The notes beneath the pieces are model-generated. The model was not told the origin of the DNA and ran no database searches. It worked only from the letters and a program-made list of their open reading frames with translations. Below, in pieces: positions 43,462-51,946 of a stretch of DNA of 64,000 nt; position 1 is the stretch's first letter; every line of letters starts with the position of its first letter. Source of the stretch: Chloroflexota bacterium (lineage in GTDB: Bacteria; Chloroflexota; Anaerolineae; Promineifilales; Promineifilaceae); the NCBI GenBank assembly GCA_014584575.1, contig JACTMP010000074.1, positions 32,518-96,517 on the forward strand. Direction: 5' to 3'. Position numbers and translations under genes: made by a program.

Positions 43462-45198
43462 CTAATTCAAATTCACCACCGCGCCTTTAACGCTGGCGGG
43501 TCCAGTGGCCTGCACATCTATCGTGCCATTGGCTTGCAACTTCATATTGCCGGTAGCCTTCAAATCCATATTAGCCCCGGCTTCCAGGGTCATGTTGGTG
43601 CTCGATTTCACCAGCACTTCATTGCTGCCTTCGATGGTGAGCTTGTTGCCGCCATCATCCACGTTAATGGTGATGCCGTTTTTGCTCTTGATCTCAATTT
43701 TGCTGCCGGCGTCATCCATGGTAATGGTATGGCCACCGGCCGTTTTGATTTCCACCTTGTTGGCGCTGTCATCGTGCATGGTGATGGCGTGGCCGGTGCG
43801 GGAATGCCAGGTGCGGACTAACGGCCGTTCCCCATTCCCCGCATTAGCCGCCGTCGGTGGGATCTCGTGTTTGCCATTCCACAGGCCACCGATGATAGTC
43901 GGCCGTGAAAAATCCCCATGCTCAAAGGCCACCACTACCTCATCACCCACATCCGGCACGGCGTAAAAACCCGCCTGTGGGCCGCCGCCCGGCCCTGCCA
44001 ACCGCGCCCAGTCACTTTCGGCATCATCGGCCATCCAGGGAAACTTCACCTTCACCCGACCCCATTTATTCGGGTCTTCGGTATTGGTTACCACGCCAAT
44101 GACCACACCAGGCCAGCGGGGAGACGGCCGTGAGCCATTCGTTGCTTCCAGCAGCGTCCCTGTTCGCGCGCCAAAAGCCATAAATCGGGTATGCAACCCA
44201 TCCGGGGTATACATGTGTGTGGCCTGAGTCACCAGATAGTTGCCACTAAACCGATTGCCGAGCATTTCCAACTTGATCCATTGGCCCGCCTTTAACTGCG
44301 GCTGGCGCAGCGCCAGCCCTTCGGCCTGCACAAAAGCCCCACTCAGTTCATTCAGCCGTGCCTCCGCCAACGTATTCGCCTCCGCCTGGTTCAGCACCGG
44401 CTGATCAACCACCACATTTTTGCCAACACCAAACGTGCTGGCCCAGCTAGCTCCATTCTTTGACTCGCTGATTTCCGGGTACAGCTTGCCATTTTGCGCC
44501 CGGCCTACAATCGCTTTCTGCTCCTTTGGGTCCCATCCCTTCACAATCACCTCATCCACCTGCTCCGCCAATGTCATGCGCGGATAAAAATTCAGCAAGT
44601 CCTCGCCCCATTTCAGCGTCAGACTGGCGCTGCCTGATGGTGGTTTACGAAAATATAGTTTGCCATCCTCCACAAAACATTCGTACCCAATCCGCCACGC
44701 CCGTTGCATTAAAAATTCCAAATCAGACTGATTGTGCTGATAAATATGGTCATACACCATACTTGTTGTGTCCACCTGGGACTGTAAACCCACACTTCGC
44801 GCTATTTCTGTAGCCAGATCACTATCCTTCTTATTCAAAAACGCCTGACTCTTCTTCTGGCGATAGAGCCGATGGGATTTGTCGTAGCCACGCACCCACA
44901 GTTCGGCTACCATTCCCTCACTAAAAACAGGTTCCAATGCCGTAATCTCTCCTGTTATCAACACCTTTAATTGTTCACGTGCGTCCCCAACCTCAATCTT
45001 GACCTCCTTCGTCAGGTCAAATGGCCCACCACCCAGCAGTTCCAGGTTGGGGTCATATAGCCGAATAGTGAACATATGTGGCAGGTGGACATGTTGATCC
45101 ACGGTGATTTCGGCAACCTGCTTCAGCACATTGGCCTGCACCGGGCTGCCACCAACGGAAATTTTTATTTCAGAGGATAACGGTTTTCTATCAGGCAT
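43462..45198 (-). CDS. eCIS VgrG-like spike protein (Afp8 type, gp27-gp5 fusion)
   Basis: 578 residues from ATG 45198; the longer frame begins with TTG inside an intergenic repeat. The N-terminal ~350 residues are gp27/gpD-like hub (EITVDQHVHLPHMFTIRLYDP, DLEFLMQRAWRIGYECFVEDGKLYF). An OB-fold gp5-like segment follows (WPGVVIGVVTNTEDPNKWGRVKVKFPWM, DVGDEVVVAFEHGDFSRPTIIGGLW), then a C-terminal beta-helix needle with short repeats (TITMDDAGSKIEIKS, LTIEGSNEVLVKSS, MTLEAGANMDLKATGNMKL). It forms the trimeric central spike. No effector extension is seen. Confidence 0.92.
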   Translation of the reverse strand: MPDRKPLSSEIKISVGGSPVQANVLKQVAEITVDQHVHLPHMFTIRLYDPNLELLGGGPFDLTKEVKIEVGDAREQLKVLITGEITALEPVFSEGMVAELWVRGYDKSHRLYRQKKSQAFLNKKDSDLATEIARSVGLQSQVDTTSMVYDHIYQHNQSDLEFLMQRAWRIGYECFVEDGKLYFRKPPSGSASLTLKWGEDLLNFYPRMTLAEQVDEVIVKGWDPKEQKAIVGRAQNGKLYPEISESKNGASWASTFGVGKNVVVDQPVLNQAEANTLAEARLNELSGAFVQAEGLALRQPQLKAGQWIKLEMLGNRFSGNYLVTQATHMYTPDGLHTRFMAFGARTGTLLEATNGSRPSPRWPGVVIGVVTNTEDPNKWGRVKVKFPWMADDAESDWARLAGPGGGPQAGFYAVPDVGDEVVVAFEHGDFSRPTIIGGLWNGKHEIPPTAANAGNGERPLVRTWHSRTGHAITMHDDSANKVEIKTAGGHTITMDDAGSKIEIKSKNGITINVDDGGNKLTIEGSNEVLVKSSTNMTLEAGANMDLKATGNMKLQANGTIDVQATGPASVKGAVVNLN

Positions 45199-45278
45199 AA
45201 TGGGCAATTGGGTAATCAGGTAATAGGGTAATAGGGTAATTGCGTTATTACGTAATTGCCCAATTACCTGATTGCTTC
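45199..45278. repeat. Intergenic short-unit hairpin (GGTAATT type)
   Basis: Octamers of the GGGTAATT type followed by complementary AATTACC/CAATTAC units between the LysM and VgrG-like genes. Confidence 0.7.
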
Positions 45279-45950
45279 CTACGTCACATCTTTCGGAATC
45301 ATAATGTGCTGGCCAGGGCGCAATGCCAATGGATTATCCAGATCGTTATATTCGGCTATCTGCCGCCATTTGGTGGCGTCGCCATAGACATCGGCGGCGA
45401 TATTGTCCAGCCGGTCACCGCGAATGACCTGCCAGGTGCGCATGACCGACCCGCCACCAGAAGTCGGGTTCTGATAATCGGGAACTTTATCGTCGTACTG
45501 GGTAAAGGTAATGTCTACCTTGGCACGAACAGGGATGCCATCTTTTTTGAATAAGGTGAACTTCTGCGTCATGTTGGTGACAACGGCCGTAAACCGAAAT
45601 GGCCCCCAGGCAAAAGCCACACGCGGCGGCTCTTTTTTATCACTGTTTGCCGCCGCTTCCGTTGGCTCCATGAATTTCCACAACAGCCGGGTTTGCTGGC
45701 TTACGTCTTCACCCGTTTCATATGTGTCAAAAACCAGCGCCAACTTTAACGTTTGTGGGCCGGCCTTCTTAAAGTTGACTGACGGGCTATCACTCTGATT
45801 TTTTGGATCTTCCGAATAACTATTGGTTTTGGAAACCGTGTATTCGAATGGATTAAACATACAAGACACTATGGGCGCATCTTTGGCCGTGCCTGCTTCA
45901 TTGGTTTTATATATTTCAGCCGAAACTAAGTTGCCTCGTGTTGTTGCCAT
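45279..45950 (-). CDS. eCIS hub/tube adaptor with LysM domain (Afp7 type)
   Basis: 223 residues. The N-terminal ~165 residues match the Afp7/gp53-like adaptor (CMFNPFEYTVSKTNSY, FKKAGPQTLKLALVFDTYETGEDV, PPRVAFAWGPFRFTAVVTNMTQKFTLFKKDGIPVRAKV). Residues ~172-221 are a LysM domain (WQVIRGDRLDNIAADVYGDATKWRQIAEYND...RPGQHIMIPKDV). It links the inner tube to the VgrG hub. It lies just upstream of the VgrG-like gene, as in Afp and PVC. Confidence 0.92.
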   Translation of the reverse strand: MATTRGNLVSAEIYKTNEAGTAKDAPIVSCMFNPFEYTVSKTNSYSEDPKNQSDSPSVNFKKAGPQTLKLALVFDTYETGEDVSQQTRLLWKFMEPTEAAANSDKKEPPRVAFAWGPFRFTAVVTNMTQKFTLFKKDGIPVRAKVDITFTQYDDKVPDYQNPTSGGGSVMRTWQVIRGDRLDNIAADVYGDATKWRQIAEYNDLDNPLALRPGQHIMIPKDVT

Positions 45951-45957
45951 TGCATTT

Positions 45958-46020
45958 TGTGGTAATCAGGTGACTGAGTAATTTGTTGCCCCAATTATTC
46001 AGTTACCTGATTACCCGATC
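45958..46020. repeat. Intergenic short-unit hairpin (GGTAATT type)
   Basis: GGTAATCAGGTGACTGAGTAA-like units followed by the complementary TTACCTGATTACC series, between the disordered protein and the LysM adaptor genes. Confidence 0.65.
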
Positions 46021-46022
46021 CC

Positions 46023-48716
46023 TTACCATTTATCTACCAATCTGCCGCGTTCGCGTTCGCGCTCGATGAGCAATTGCCCGCGCAGGCGAGCGTAAACCTG
46101 GCGGGCCAGTTCATTTATGTCAACCTCTTCGCCCTCTTTTTTTTCCTCTGTTTCTTCGCCGCCCTCGCCGGGCACGGCCGTCGTCGCCCCATTCACCGCC
46201 CCCGATTCCCCACCTTCCTCAAGCTGAATGTACTCTGACAGGTCTGGGGTAGCAGCCACGGCCGTCGCCCCGTTCTCCTCTCGTTTAGCCATTACTGTGG
46301 GAGTCGGTGGCGGGGTATCCACTGTCGGGGCCATGGCGGCGGGCGGTTGCTGCCCAATCAGCGTCCACAAATCGGGCGGCAGGGCGCCAATTTCAGTGGG
46401 CACCAATCCGACAGTTGCTTCGGGTTGGCGTTGGACGGTGGGCGGCACGGCCGTACCGCCGGTTTCCGCCGTTAGGGAAGGGGCGTCCACCATTGCGGCT
46501 GTCGGCGTAGTCGGGCGCAACGGCCGGGGACGGCGGGGACGCAGCAAGGGTACCGAGGAATCGGTGGGCATACCGGGCGGCACCGTCGCCAGCCGTTCTT
46601 CCACCCAAAAATCTTGCGGCGTGGGTGGGCGCACTGGCGGCTCGGTAGCCGCCGGAAAAGGGCTGGTAACTGGCGAAACGGGCGCAGGCAACATCGCTGG
46701 CATTTCAGCACGCTGCACCGTTTGCACCGGCCAGACCGACTGCAAAGGTGAACCCACTTCCGGCGTTTCCGCCACCGGCTCAACTGCCGTCACATCGGAC
46801 AAATTGCTTTCCGGCAGGGCGGCCAACAGCGTGTCATCATCCGCTTCTGCCCGCATTACGGTTGGGGCAAAGGGCGGAGGCATGGTGGGCGACGTAACGG
46901 CCGTTTCCGGCGTCGTCGGTTCAGCCTGTAATGGCCCAGGTGGGGGCGTACTATCTGGGGAAACGGCCGTATCACCTGTTACCGGCCTGCGTCCACGCGC
47001 CACTGCCACCATGGGCGCTTCTCGCGGGGGGGCCGCCGGCTGGCGGCTAACCACACCAGGAGCAGGTTTGGCCGCCGGTTTCGGGCGCGCAAATGAGGGC
47101 AGCGGCGGTTCGCTGGCAGGTGCGGTTGGCGGCGGTTCAATACCCGGCGCGCCAGATTCCCCGCTGGCAGCTTCGGCCGCCTCCATTTCTTTATGCCGCC
47201 GCATAATGGTCTCTAGCCGCCGCCAGTTCCGGTCCTCTTCTGTTGGCGGCGCGGCCTCCGGCTGGCGCTGGACGGCAGACGGCAGCGTCACCGGCGGTTG
47301 GGAAACCGGCGGTTGGGAAACCGGCGGCCGCGCCACAGGCGGCGCCATCGTTGGGGGAACAACTGCCGGAACTGCTGGTTGGGTGGTCGGCGGTTGAGCA
47401 GCCGGCGGTTGAGCAGCCGGCGGTTGGGGCGGCAAAGATGTCGGCGCTGCCTGAGTACCAGGCAAGGGTGCAGGCGACGGTATTGGCGTGGGCGCAATGA
47501 GATCCGCAAGTGGGGCAGGCGCTTCACTCGCTGCGGGTTGCCGCTGAATGGGCGGCGCACCGGTAATGGGTGTGGTCGGGGCGGCAGACGGAATGGCCGA
47601 AACCGGCGTCATGGGCACAGCCGGTATCGGGCCTGTTGCACTGGTTGAGATCGCCACGCCTGCGCCGGGTACGGGCGCAACGGCCGTTTCCGGTGGGCGT
47701 TGTACCGACGCTGTGGGTATCTCCGGTTGGCGCTGCACCGGCGGTGGCGACGCCACCGCCGCAACCGGGACTGAGCTTGAGGGAGTGGGAGTGGCCACAA
47801 TCGGTGTTTCGGACGGCCGTTGCGCTGCTGATGAGACGGCCGTCCCCGCGGCTGCCGTTTCGGGTTGGGCCTGTACGGGCATGGATGGGGGAATGATGTG
47901 TACGGCCGTTGGAGATGACAAATCCGACTCGCTCTCTGCTGGTTGCCTTTGTACCGGGGCCACTGCGGGCATAATAGCCGGCTGCGGTGCGGGGGGTGTG
48001 GGCGCAGGTGCAGCGGCTGCGCTCAATGCCGGTGTGCCTGCTGTTTCCGCTCTGGGTGTGGACGCAGCGGGTGGTGTGACGGCCGTCTGTGGCCGAGAAA
48101 CTAACCGGCCCAACCGCTGCCCAATGCGACCTAAAAGCGAAGACGGCGTAACAGGCGCAGCGATAGGCGGCGGTGCCGTTGGCGCTGACGGCGATATGGC
48201 TGATACGGCCGGTTCGGACACGGAAACACCCGTTTCAGCCAGGGATGATACCGCTTCGGCCGGGGCCAATTGCACAGACGGCCGTGCCGGTTCTTCGCTG
48301 TGTCGTTGAATTGTGGGCGATGGCGGCGTTGCGGCGGCGGCCGTCGCCGGTTGCGCAACTGCTGGCGGAGAAATGGAAGGGGTTGTAAGAGGGACGGTCT
48401 TGTCCATTTCCGGCGACATATCCGGCGAAACGGTGGCGGCGACTTCTGGTTGGCGTTGGATGGGTGGCACGGTGGGGGAGGGCATGGCTGAGGGTACGGC
48501 CGTCGGTACGGCCGTCGCTTCATCTGCCGGTACCGCCGCTTCCGCCCTGGCAGCCCACAGTTCCGGCGTCCACAAAAATCCAGGCACTACCGGGCCGCTG
48601 GCGGGCACGGCCGGGCCGCCAATGACCTCTTCCTGACGAAAAATAACGGACATACCGGCATACTGCCGCGCCCGGCTCGCTAAAGGATTTGCCCGTGCTA
48701 ATCTATTCTCAGCCAT
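46023..48716 (-). CDS. Large disordered Pro/Ala-rich eCIS protein at the Afp6 position
   Basis: 897 residues, very rich in Pro, Ala, Thr and Val with almost no predicted fold. A motif of the type VQRQPE recurs many times (PPIQRQPEVAA, VQRQPAESE, VQRQPEIPT, VQRQPEAAPP, VQRQPEATV). Only the last ~40 residues look structured: DINELARQVYARLRGQLLIERERERGR, a charged helix resembling part of the 50-residue protein at 49227. The gene lies between tube protein 2 and the LysM adaptor, where Afp and PVC clusters have the small afp6/pvc6. It could be an enlarged Afp6 analogue, a tube-lumen or baseplate filler, or a cargo scaffold. No tape-measure-type coiled coil is evident. Confidence 0.65.
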   Translation of the reverse strand: MAENRLARANPLASRARQYAGMSVIFRQEEVIGGPAVPASGPVVPGFLWTPELWAARAEAAVPADEATAVPTAVPSAMPSPTVPPIQRQPEVAATVSPDMSPEMDKTVPLTTPSISPPAVAQPATAAAATPPSPTIQRHSEEPARPSVQLAPAEAVSSLAETGVSVSEPAVSAISPSAPTAPPPIAAPVTPSSLLGRIGQRLGRLVSRPQTAVTPPAASTPRAETAGTPALSAAAAPAPTPPAPQPAIMPAVAPVQRQPAESESDLSSPTAVHIIPPSMPVQAQPETAAAGTAVSSAAQRPSETPIVATPTPSSSVPVAAVASPPPVQRQPEIPTASVQRPPETAVAPVPGAGVAISTSATGPIPAVPMTPVSAIPSAAPTTPITGAPPIQRQPAASEAPAPLADLIAPTPIPSPAPLPGTQAAPTSLPPQPPAAQPPAAQPPTTQPAVPAVVPPTMAPPVARPPVSQPPVSQPPVTLPSAVQRQPEAAPPTEEDRNWRRLETIMRRHKEMEAAEAASGESGAPGIEPPPTAPASEPPLPSFARPKPAAKPAPGVVSRQPAAPPREAPMVAVARGRRPVTGDTAVSPDSTPPPGPLQAEPTTPETAVTSPTMPPPFAPTVMRAEADDDTLLAALPESNLSDVTAVEPVAETPEVGSPLQSVWPVQTVQRAEMPAMLPAPVSPVTSPFPAATEPPVRPPTPQDFWVEERLATVPPGMPTDSSVPLLRPRRPRPLRPTTPTAAMVDAPSLTAETGGTAVPPTVQRQPEATVGLVPTEIGALPPDLWTLIGQQPPAAMAPTVDTPPPTPTVMAKREENGATAVAATPDLSEYIQLEEGGESGAVNGATTAVPGEGGEETEEKKEGEEVDINELARQVYARLRGQLLIERERERGRLVDKW

Positions 48717-48723
48717 TGCCGTT

Positions 48724-48778
48724 TTGGAGATTGAGAGATTAGGAGATTACCCAATCTCTCAATCTCTCAATCTCATTC
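48724..48778. repeat. Intergenic heptamer/octamer hairpin (GAGAGATT type)
   Basis: GGAGATTGAGAGATTAGGAGATT-like units followed by complementary AATCTCTCAATCTCTC series after the tube protein 2 stop. Confidence 0.7.
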
Positions 48779-48784
48779 CCATTT

Positions 48785-49240
48785 TCACCCGGTCGCCACC
48801 GTCACTTCATCACAGGCCAGTTCTAGCGTTTGAATGGCCACGCTGGTATCACTCGATTTCAACTGTGGGCCGGTCCATTTCAGGGGGTATGCACCCGCCA
48901 ATGTCCAACTCATTACTTTCTTTTTTGTTGAATCCATCAGGGACACTGTCACCTGTTTGCGTTCAAATTTTCCGTCCATCTGGTTAAAGCACCAGTCGAA
49001 TATAACGCCGCTGCCAACGCCGTTTTTCAGCGTCATCTTGGCGGCTTTGCGCCGACCGGGAAGTTGGTGGGTATACGTGTTGAGGCCACCCTCCTTCACC
49101 TCTTCCATCTCCCACTCAATCATGGGTAACGTACATTCGGTGAAGGCAGCCTGGGGCGTACCGCCAATTTCCACCACAAAGCGGAAGGCGGGCACGGCCG
49201 TTTGCCGTAGGGCATCGGTCGCTAATCTATCGTTGGCCAT
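48785..49240 (-). CDS. eCIS tube protein 2 (Afp5/gp19 type)
   Basis: 151 residues from ATG 49240, with GAGAGG seven bases upstream; the longer frame adds an unlikely WRWNARGNN leader. It has the gp19-like tube fold signature (AFRFVVEIGGTPQAAFTECTLPMIEWEMEEVKEGGLNTYTHQLPGRRKAAKMTLKNGV, LKWTGPQLKSSDTSVAIQTLELACDEV). It is related to the tube protein at 49892 but has diverged, as Afp5 from Afp1, and may form the tube ring next to the baseplate. Confidence 0.92.
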   Translation of the reverse strand: MANDRLATDALRQTAVPAFRFVVEIGGTPQAAFTECTLPMIEWEMEEVKEGGLNTYTHQLPGRRKAAKMTLKNGVGSGVIFDWCFNQMDGKFERKQVTVSLMDSTKKKVMSWTLAGAYPLKWTGPQLKSSDTSVAIQTLELACDEVTVATG

Positions 49241-49379
49241 ATTGTTGCCTCTCGCGTTCCACCGCCAGGTCACGCCGCCACAAGGCCAGCACGGCCTCGG
49301 CCACCTGCCGCACCTGCTCCGGCGTCAGCTTGCCCTTTTCGGCGGAATTTGTCTGGTTGGTTGATTGTGTCTCGGCCAT
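49227..49379 (-). CDS. Small 50-residue eCIS protein overlapping tube protein 2
   Basis: A frame of 51 codons starts at ATG 49379 and ends in TAG at 49227, overlapping the next gene start by 14 nt in another frame. The product is highly charged and predicted as one long helix: LTPEQVRQVAEAVLALWRRD followed by LAVERERQQYGQR. It resembles the C-terminal helix of the 897-residue protein (shared RQV...L-R..L..ERER). The overlap and the helical signature support a real gene. Similar short helical proteins occur near tube genes in other eCIS loci. Confidence 0.65.
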   Translation of the reverse strand: MAETQSTNQTNSAEKGKLTPEQVRQVAEAVLALWRRDLAVERERQQYGQR

Positions 49380-49383
49380 AATT

Positions 49384-49437
49384 TTGTAATTAGGAGATTA
49401 GGAGATTAGGAGATTAGGAGATTGAGAGATTGAAGAT
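49384..49437. repeat. Intergenic heptamer repeat (TTAGGAGA type)
   Basis: Five or more ATTAGGAG/ATTGAGAG octamers in a row, mainly one arm, between the tail-assembly gene and the small helical gene. Confidence 0.65.
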
Positions 49438-49452
49438 CGCCTTATCACCTTA

Positions 49453-49809
49453 TCACCCCAAGGGTGCTACCTGCACCTGAAACGCCGTATGGCAGGCGGG
49501 GCAGATGGCGCCGATGGCGACGTGCTCGTTGCTGTTAAGCCGCAGGTATAGTTCTTGCAGATAGGCCAGGTCAGAAGCAAAGAGGCGCTCGATGAGTTCG
49601 GGGGTCACGGCCGTGACCGTCCCAATTTGCATCACCACCCGGCTCAACAGAAAGACCGGCAGGTACGACTCATTCGCCCGCACACGGGGGTCGTTCATCG
49701 CCTCCACCTCATCCATCGCCAGCGCCAGGCGCATACGGCCGTATTGATGCACCTGCCCAACCGCATCCACATAACCCCTGGGAAGATAGAATTCCACCTC
49801 AGTCTGCAT
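49453..49809 (-). CDS. Phage tail assembly-like protein of the eCIS
   Basis: 118 residues. The sequence matches a small family found between the two tube genes of many contractile systems: VEFYLPRGYVDAVGQVHQYGRMRLALAMDEVEAMNDPRVRANESYLPVFLLSRVV, LIERLFASDLAYLQELYLRLN, and a C-terminal CPACHTAF. It is probably an assembly chaperone for tube or tape polymerisation, by analogy with phage tail assembly chaperones. The single CxxC could contribute to metal binding in an oligomer. Confidence 0.8.
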   Translation of the reverse strand: MQTEVEFYLPRGYVDAVGQVHQYGRMRLALAMDEVEAMNDPRVRANESYLPVFLLSRVVMQIGTVTAVTPELIERLFASDLAYLQELYLRLNSNEHVAIGAICPACHTAFQVQVAPLG

Positions 49810-49818
49810 ACGTTGGTT

Positions 49819-49888
49819 GTAAGGGCGAGGCAGGCAGGAGGCAACTTCTCTTGCAAGACAAGGTTTGCCCTGTCTGCCTCGCCCCTAC
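49819..49888. repeat. Inverted repeat GGGCGAGGC element
   Basis: 20-base arms (GTAAGGGCGAGGCAGGCAGG and complement ending at 49888) with two mismatches around a ~30-base loop, between tube protein 1 and the tail-assembly gene. The ends match those of the repeat cluster at 58354. Confidence 0.7.
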
Positions 49889-49891
49889 GGG

Positions 49892-50335
49892 CTACTGCAC
49901 GCGCACAATATACTCATGCGCAATCGTCAATTCTTCTACACCAATCTCGTTGCTGTCCGCTTTCGGCTGCGGGCCACTCACCTTCACCGGCCACGCTTTT
50001 TCAAAATTCCAGCGCGCCACCGGCTTCATGGTCTGGTCATACATCACCACCGACCCATTGTGGCGGGCCGCATCCACATTGCCATCTTCCACCTGCTTGC
50101 GCCAGTTCCAGATGTCCATGCTGCTGGTGATCCCACGCTTGAGGGTGATGTTTTCCCACTTCAAACGACCGGGCAGTTTCATCACCACCTCCTGACCTGA
50201 TTCCGTGATCACCTTATGCTCAATCACCTCCTGCTCCGAGCCTAAACCCGAACACTCAGTGAAATAACCGGTGATAACGCCCGAAATTTCCACGCCGAAA
50301 TGAAAACCAACAAGGGGGTCTTCACGATCTGCCAT
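49892..50335 (-). CDS. eCIS tube protein 1 (Afp1/gp19 type)
   Basis: 147 residues, typical for the major inner tube protein: DPLVGFHFGVEISGVITGYFTECSGLGSEQEVIEHKVITESGQEVVMKLPGRLKWENITLKRGIT, WNWRKQVEDG, VARWNFEKAWPVKVSGPQPKADSNEIGVEELTIAHE. It polymerises inside the sheath. The gene directly follows the sheath gene, and a strong hairpin in the gap may protect the message, fitting high expression. GGAGAGTGTCTG precedes the ATG. Confidence 0.94.
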   Translation of the reverse strand: MADREDPLVGFHFGVEISGVITGYFTECSGLGSEQEVIEHKVITESGQEVVMKLPGRLKWENITLKRGITSSMDIWNWRKQVEDGNVDAARHNGSVVMYDQTMKPVARWNFEKAWPVKVSGPQPKADSNEIGVEELTIAHEYIVRVQ

Positions 50336-50348
50336 CAGACACTCTCCC

Positions 50349-50388
50349 TTTCAACATACCGGCGTGTCGCAACGCCGGTATGTTGAAA
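50349..50388. repeat. Strong intergenic hairpin between sheath and tube genes
   Basis: A perfect 17-bp stem (TTTCAACATACCGGCGT and its complement) with a 6-base loop, abutting the sheath stop codon. No T-run follows, so RNA stabilisation or partial attenuation is more likely than full termination. Confidence 0.75.
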
Positions 50389-51729
50389 CTATGCTTCCGC
50401 ATCTGCGCCGGCCCACTGGCTCAGGCGGAGGATGACGAATTCGGCCGGTTTCACCGGCGCCATGCCAACTTCAATGATGAGCTGCCCCAGGTCACGGATT
50501 TCGTGCGGGTTGAGTTCCTCGTCGCACTTCACGTAGAAAGCCTGGTCTGGTGTGGCCCCAAACAACGCGCCGCTGCGCCAGATCACGCGCAAAAAGGCAG
50601 TGATCTCTCGCCGTACCCGCGCCCACAGGTTACTGTCGTTGGGTTCAAAGACCACCCACTGCAAACCCACATCCAACGATTGCCCCACCTGGCTAAACAG
50701 ACGGCGCACGTTGATGTAACGCCACGAGCCATCGCTGCTGAGGGTGCGCGCACCCCAGACCCGGATGCCCCGCCCAGGGAAAGTACGGATGCAGTTTACG
50801 CCAATGGGATTGAGCGTGTCCTGTTCGCCTTTGGTCAGGTCAATTTCCAGGTTGGTTGCGCCCAGGATCACCGCGTTGGCCGGGGCCTTGTGGACGCCGC
50901 GTTCGGCGTCGGTGCGGTTATAAATGCCAACCACGTGGCCGCTGGGGGGTACAAACTTGCTATTCTGCGGGCTGTCGCTCAGGTCAGCCACTTCGATCCA
51001 GGGGTAGTACATGGCGGCATAGGAGGTATCGAAGTTGACGTAGTAGCGCCAGTCGCGGGCGTCTTGGGCACTGAGGCCGGGCGGCGTGTCCAGCAGGGCA
51101 AAACGGTACTGCATGTTTTCGCAGTGGGCGATCATCGCCGTTTGCACTTGCTTGACGCGCTTTTTGGCCTCTTCGGAACCGTCGTAGCCGTAGAACACGT
51201 CCGGGCAGACCAGCAGGCTGATGTTGCTGAACGCTTCCAACCCATTGATGCCGGTACGCTCGGACACATCACCGATGAACTCTTTGGCCGTCAGCGGCCC
51301 GAAGCTGGGTTCTGGTTCCGCCGCCGCCGCTGCGTCGCCGCCTTCAGCCGGGGCCTCATCCGCTTTGGCTGCCGGTTTGCGCGGGGCGGGTTTGGCTCTG
51401 GGCTTGGGCATCTCGGTGATGGCGCGCAGGCTGGTGACGTAACAGGGGCCACCGCCGTTGTTAAAGTAGCCGTAAACCGCATCAGGCAGATACGCGCCTT
51501 CGACGAATCCGCCAAAGAGGTTGTTATACTGCGTCCAGTTTGTGACAAGCATGGCGCGCCCCAAAACAGAGTCGCGCACTTCCTCGCCCTTGTCGTTGAT
51601 GGACTTGATGCTGGCTTCGGCTGTGATGCCCAAAAAGGCAGTAATGGATGTCCCTGCCGCCTCGATGGGCTTGGTGCCTTTGTCTACCTGTTCAACATAG
51701 ACACCAGGAGTTGCGTATGCTACAGCCAT
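50389..51729 (-). CDS. eCIS contractile sheath protein
   Basis: 446 residues with the conserved phage tail sheath ends: TPGVYVEQVDKGTKPIEAAGTSITAFLGIT at the N-terminus and the C-terminal core (RYINVRRLFSQVGQSLDVGLQWVVFEPNDSNLWARVRREITAFLRVIWRSGALFGATPDQAFYVKCDEELNP). Only one sheath gene is present, whereas Afp has three. Between residues ~108 and 145 there is a disordered Lys/Pro/Ala/Glu insertion (PKPRAKPAPRKPAAKADEAPAEGG...) that should lie on the outer surface. The sheath contracts to drive the tube and spike into the target. Confidence 0.95.
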   Translation of the reverse strand: MAVAYATPGVYVEQVDKGTKPIEAAGTSITAFLGITAEASIKSINDKGEEVRDSVLGRAMLVTNWTQYNNLFGGFVEGAYLPDAVYGYFNNGGGPCYVTSLRAITEMPKPRAKPAPRKPAAKADEAPAEGGDAAAAAEPEPSFGPLTAKEFIGDVSERTGINGLEAFSNISLLVCPDVFYGYDGSEEAKKRVKQVQTAMIAHCENMQYRFALLDTPPGLSAQDARDWRYYVNFDTSYAAMYYPWIEVADLSDSPQNSKFVPPSGHVVGIYNRTDAERGVHKAPANAVILGATNLEIDLTKGEQDTLNPIGVNCIRTFPGRGIRVWGARTLSSDGSWRYINVRRLFSQVGQSLDVGLQWVVFEPNDSNLWARVRREITAFLRVIWRSGALFGATPDQAFYVKCDEELNPHEIRDLGQLIIEVGMAPVKPAEFVILRLSQWAGADAEA

Positions 51730-51777
51730 ATTTCATTCTCCTTGTGAAAGTGGGGCCGGTTGGGTGAACCGGGCCGC

Positions 51778-51890
51778 CGTAAACGGTTATCGGTTAACGG
51801 TTATCGGTTAACGGTTGTCGGTAAACGGCAATCGGTTATCGGTGGGCTTCACCGATTACTGACTACCGATTACCGATTACTGACAGGGTG
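51778..51890. repeat. Intergenic heptamer hairpin (GGTTATC/GGTAATC type)
   Basis: Units such as CGGTTATCGGTTAACGGTTATCGG on one side and ACCGATTACCGATTAC on the other, upstream of the sheath gene. It belongs to the family at 42497, 56336 and 62786. Confidence 0.7.
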
Positions 51891-51946
51891 GGGCGCGGTT
51901 TTGGATGAGGTTATACGGTTTCATGCGAATTATTTCTCCTGCCTCT

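Noticed and set aside
46228..48309. Long plus-strand Gly/Ala/Val-rich frames opposite the 897-residue protein
   Set aside because: They arise from the complement of Pro/Ala/Thr codons; no start signals or motifs, and the minus frame ends in a conserved-looking helix.
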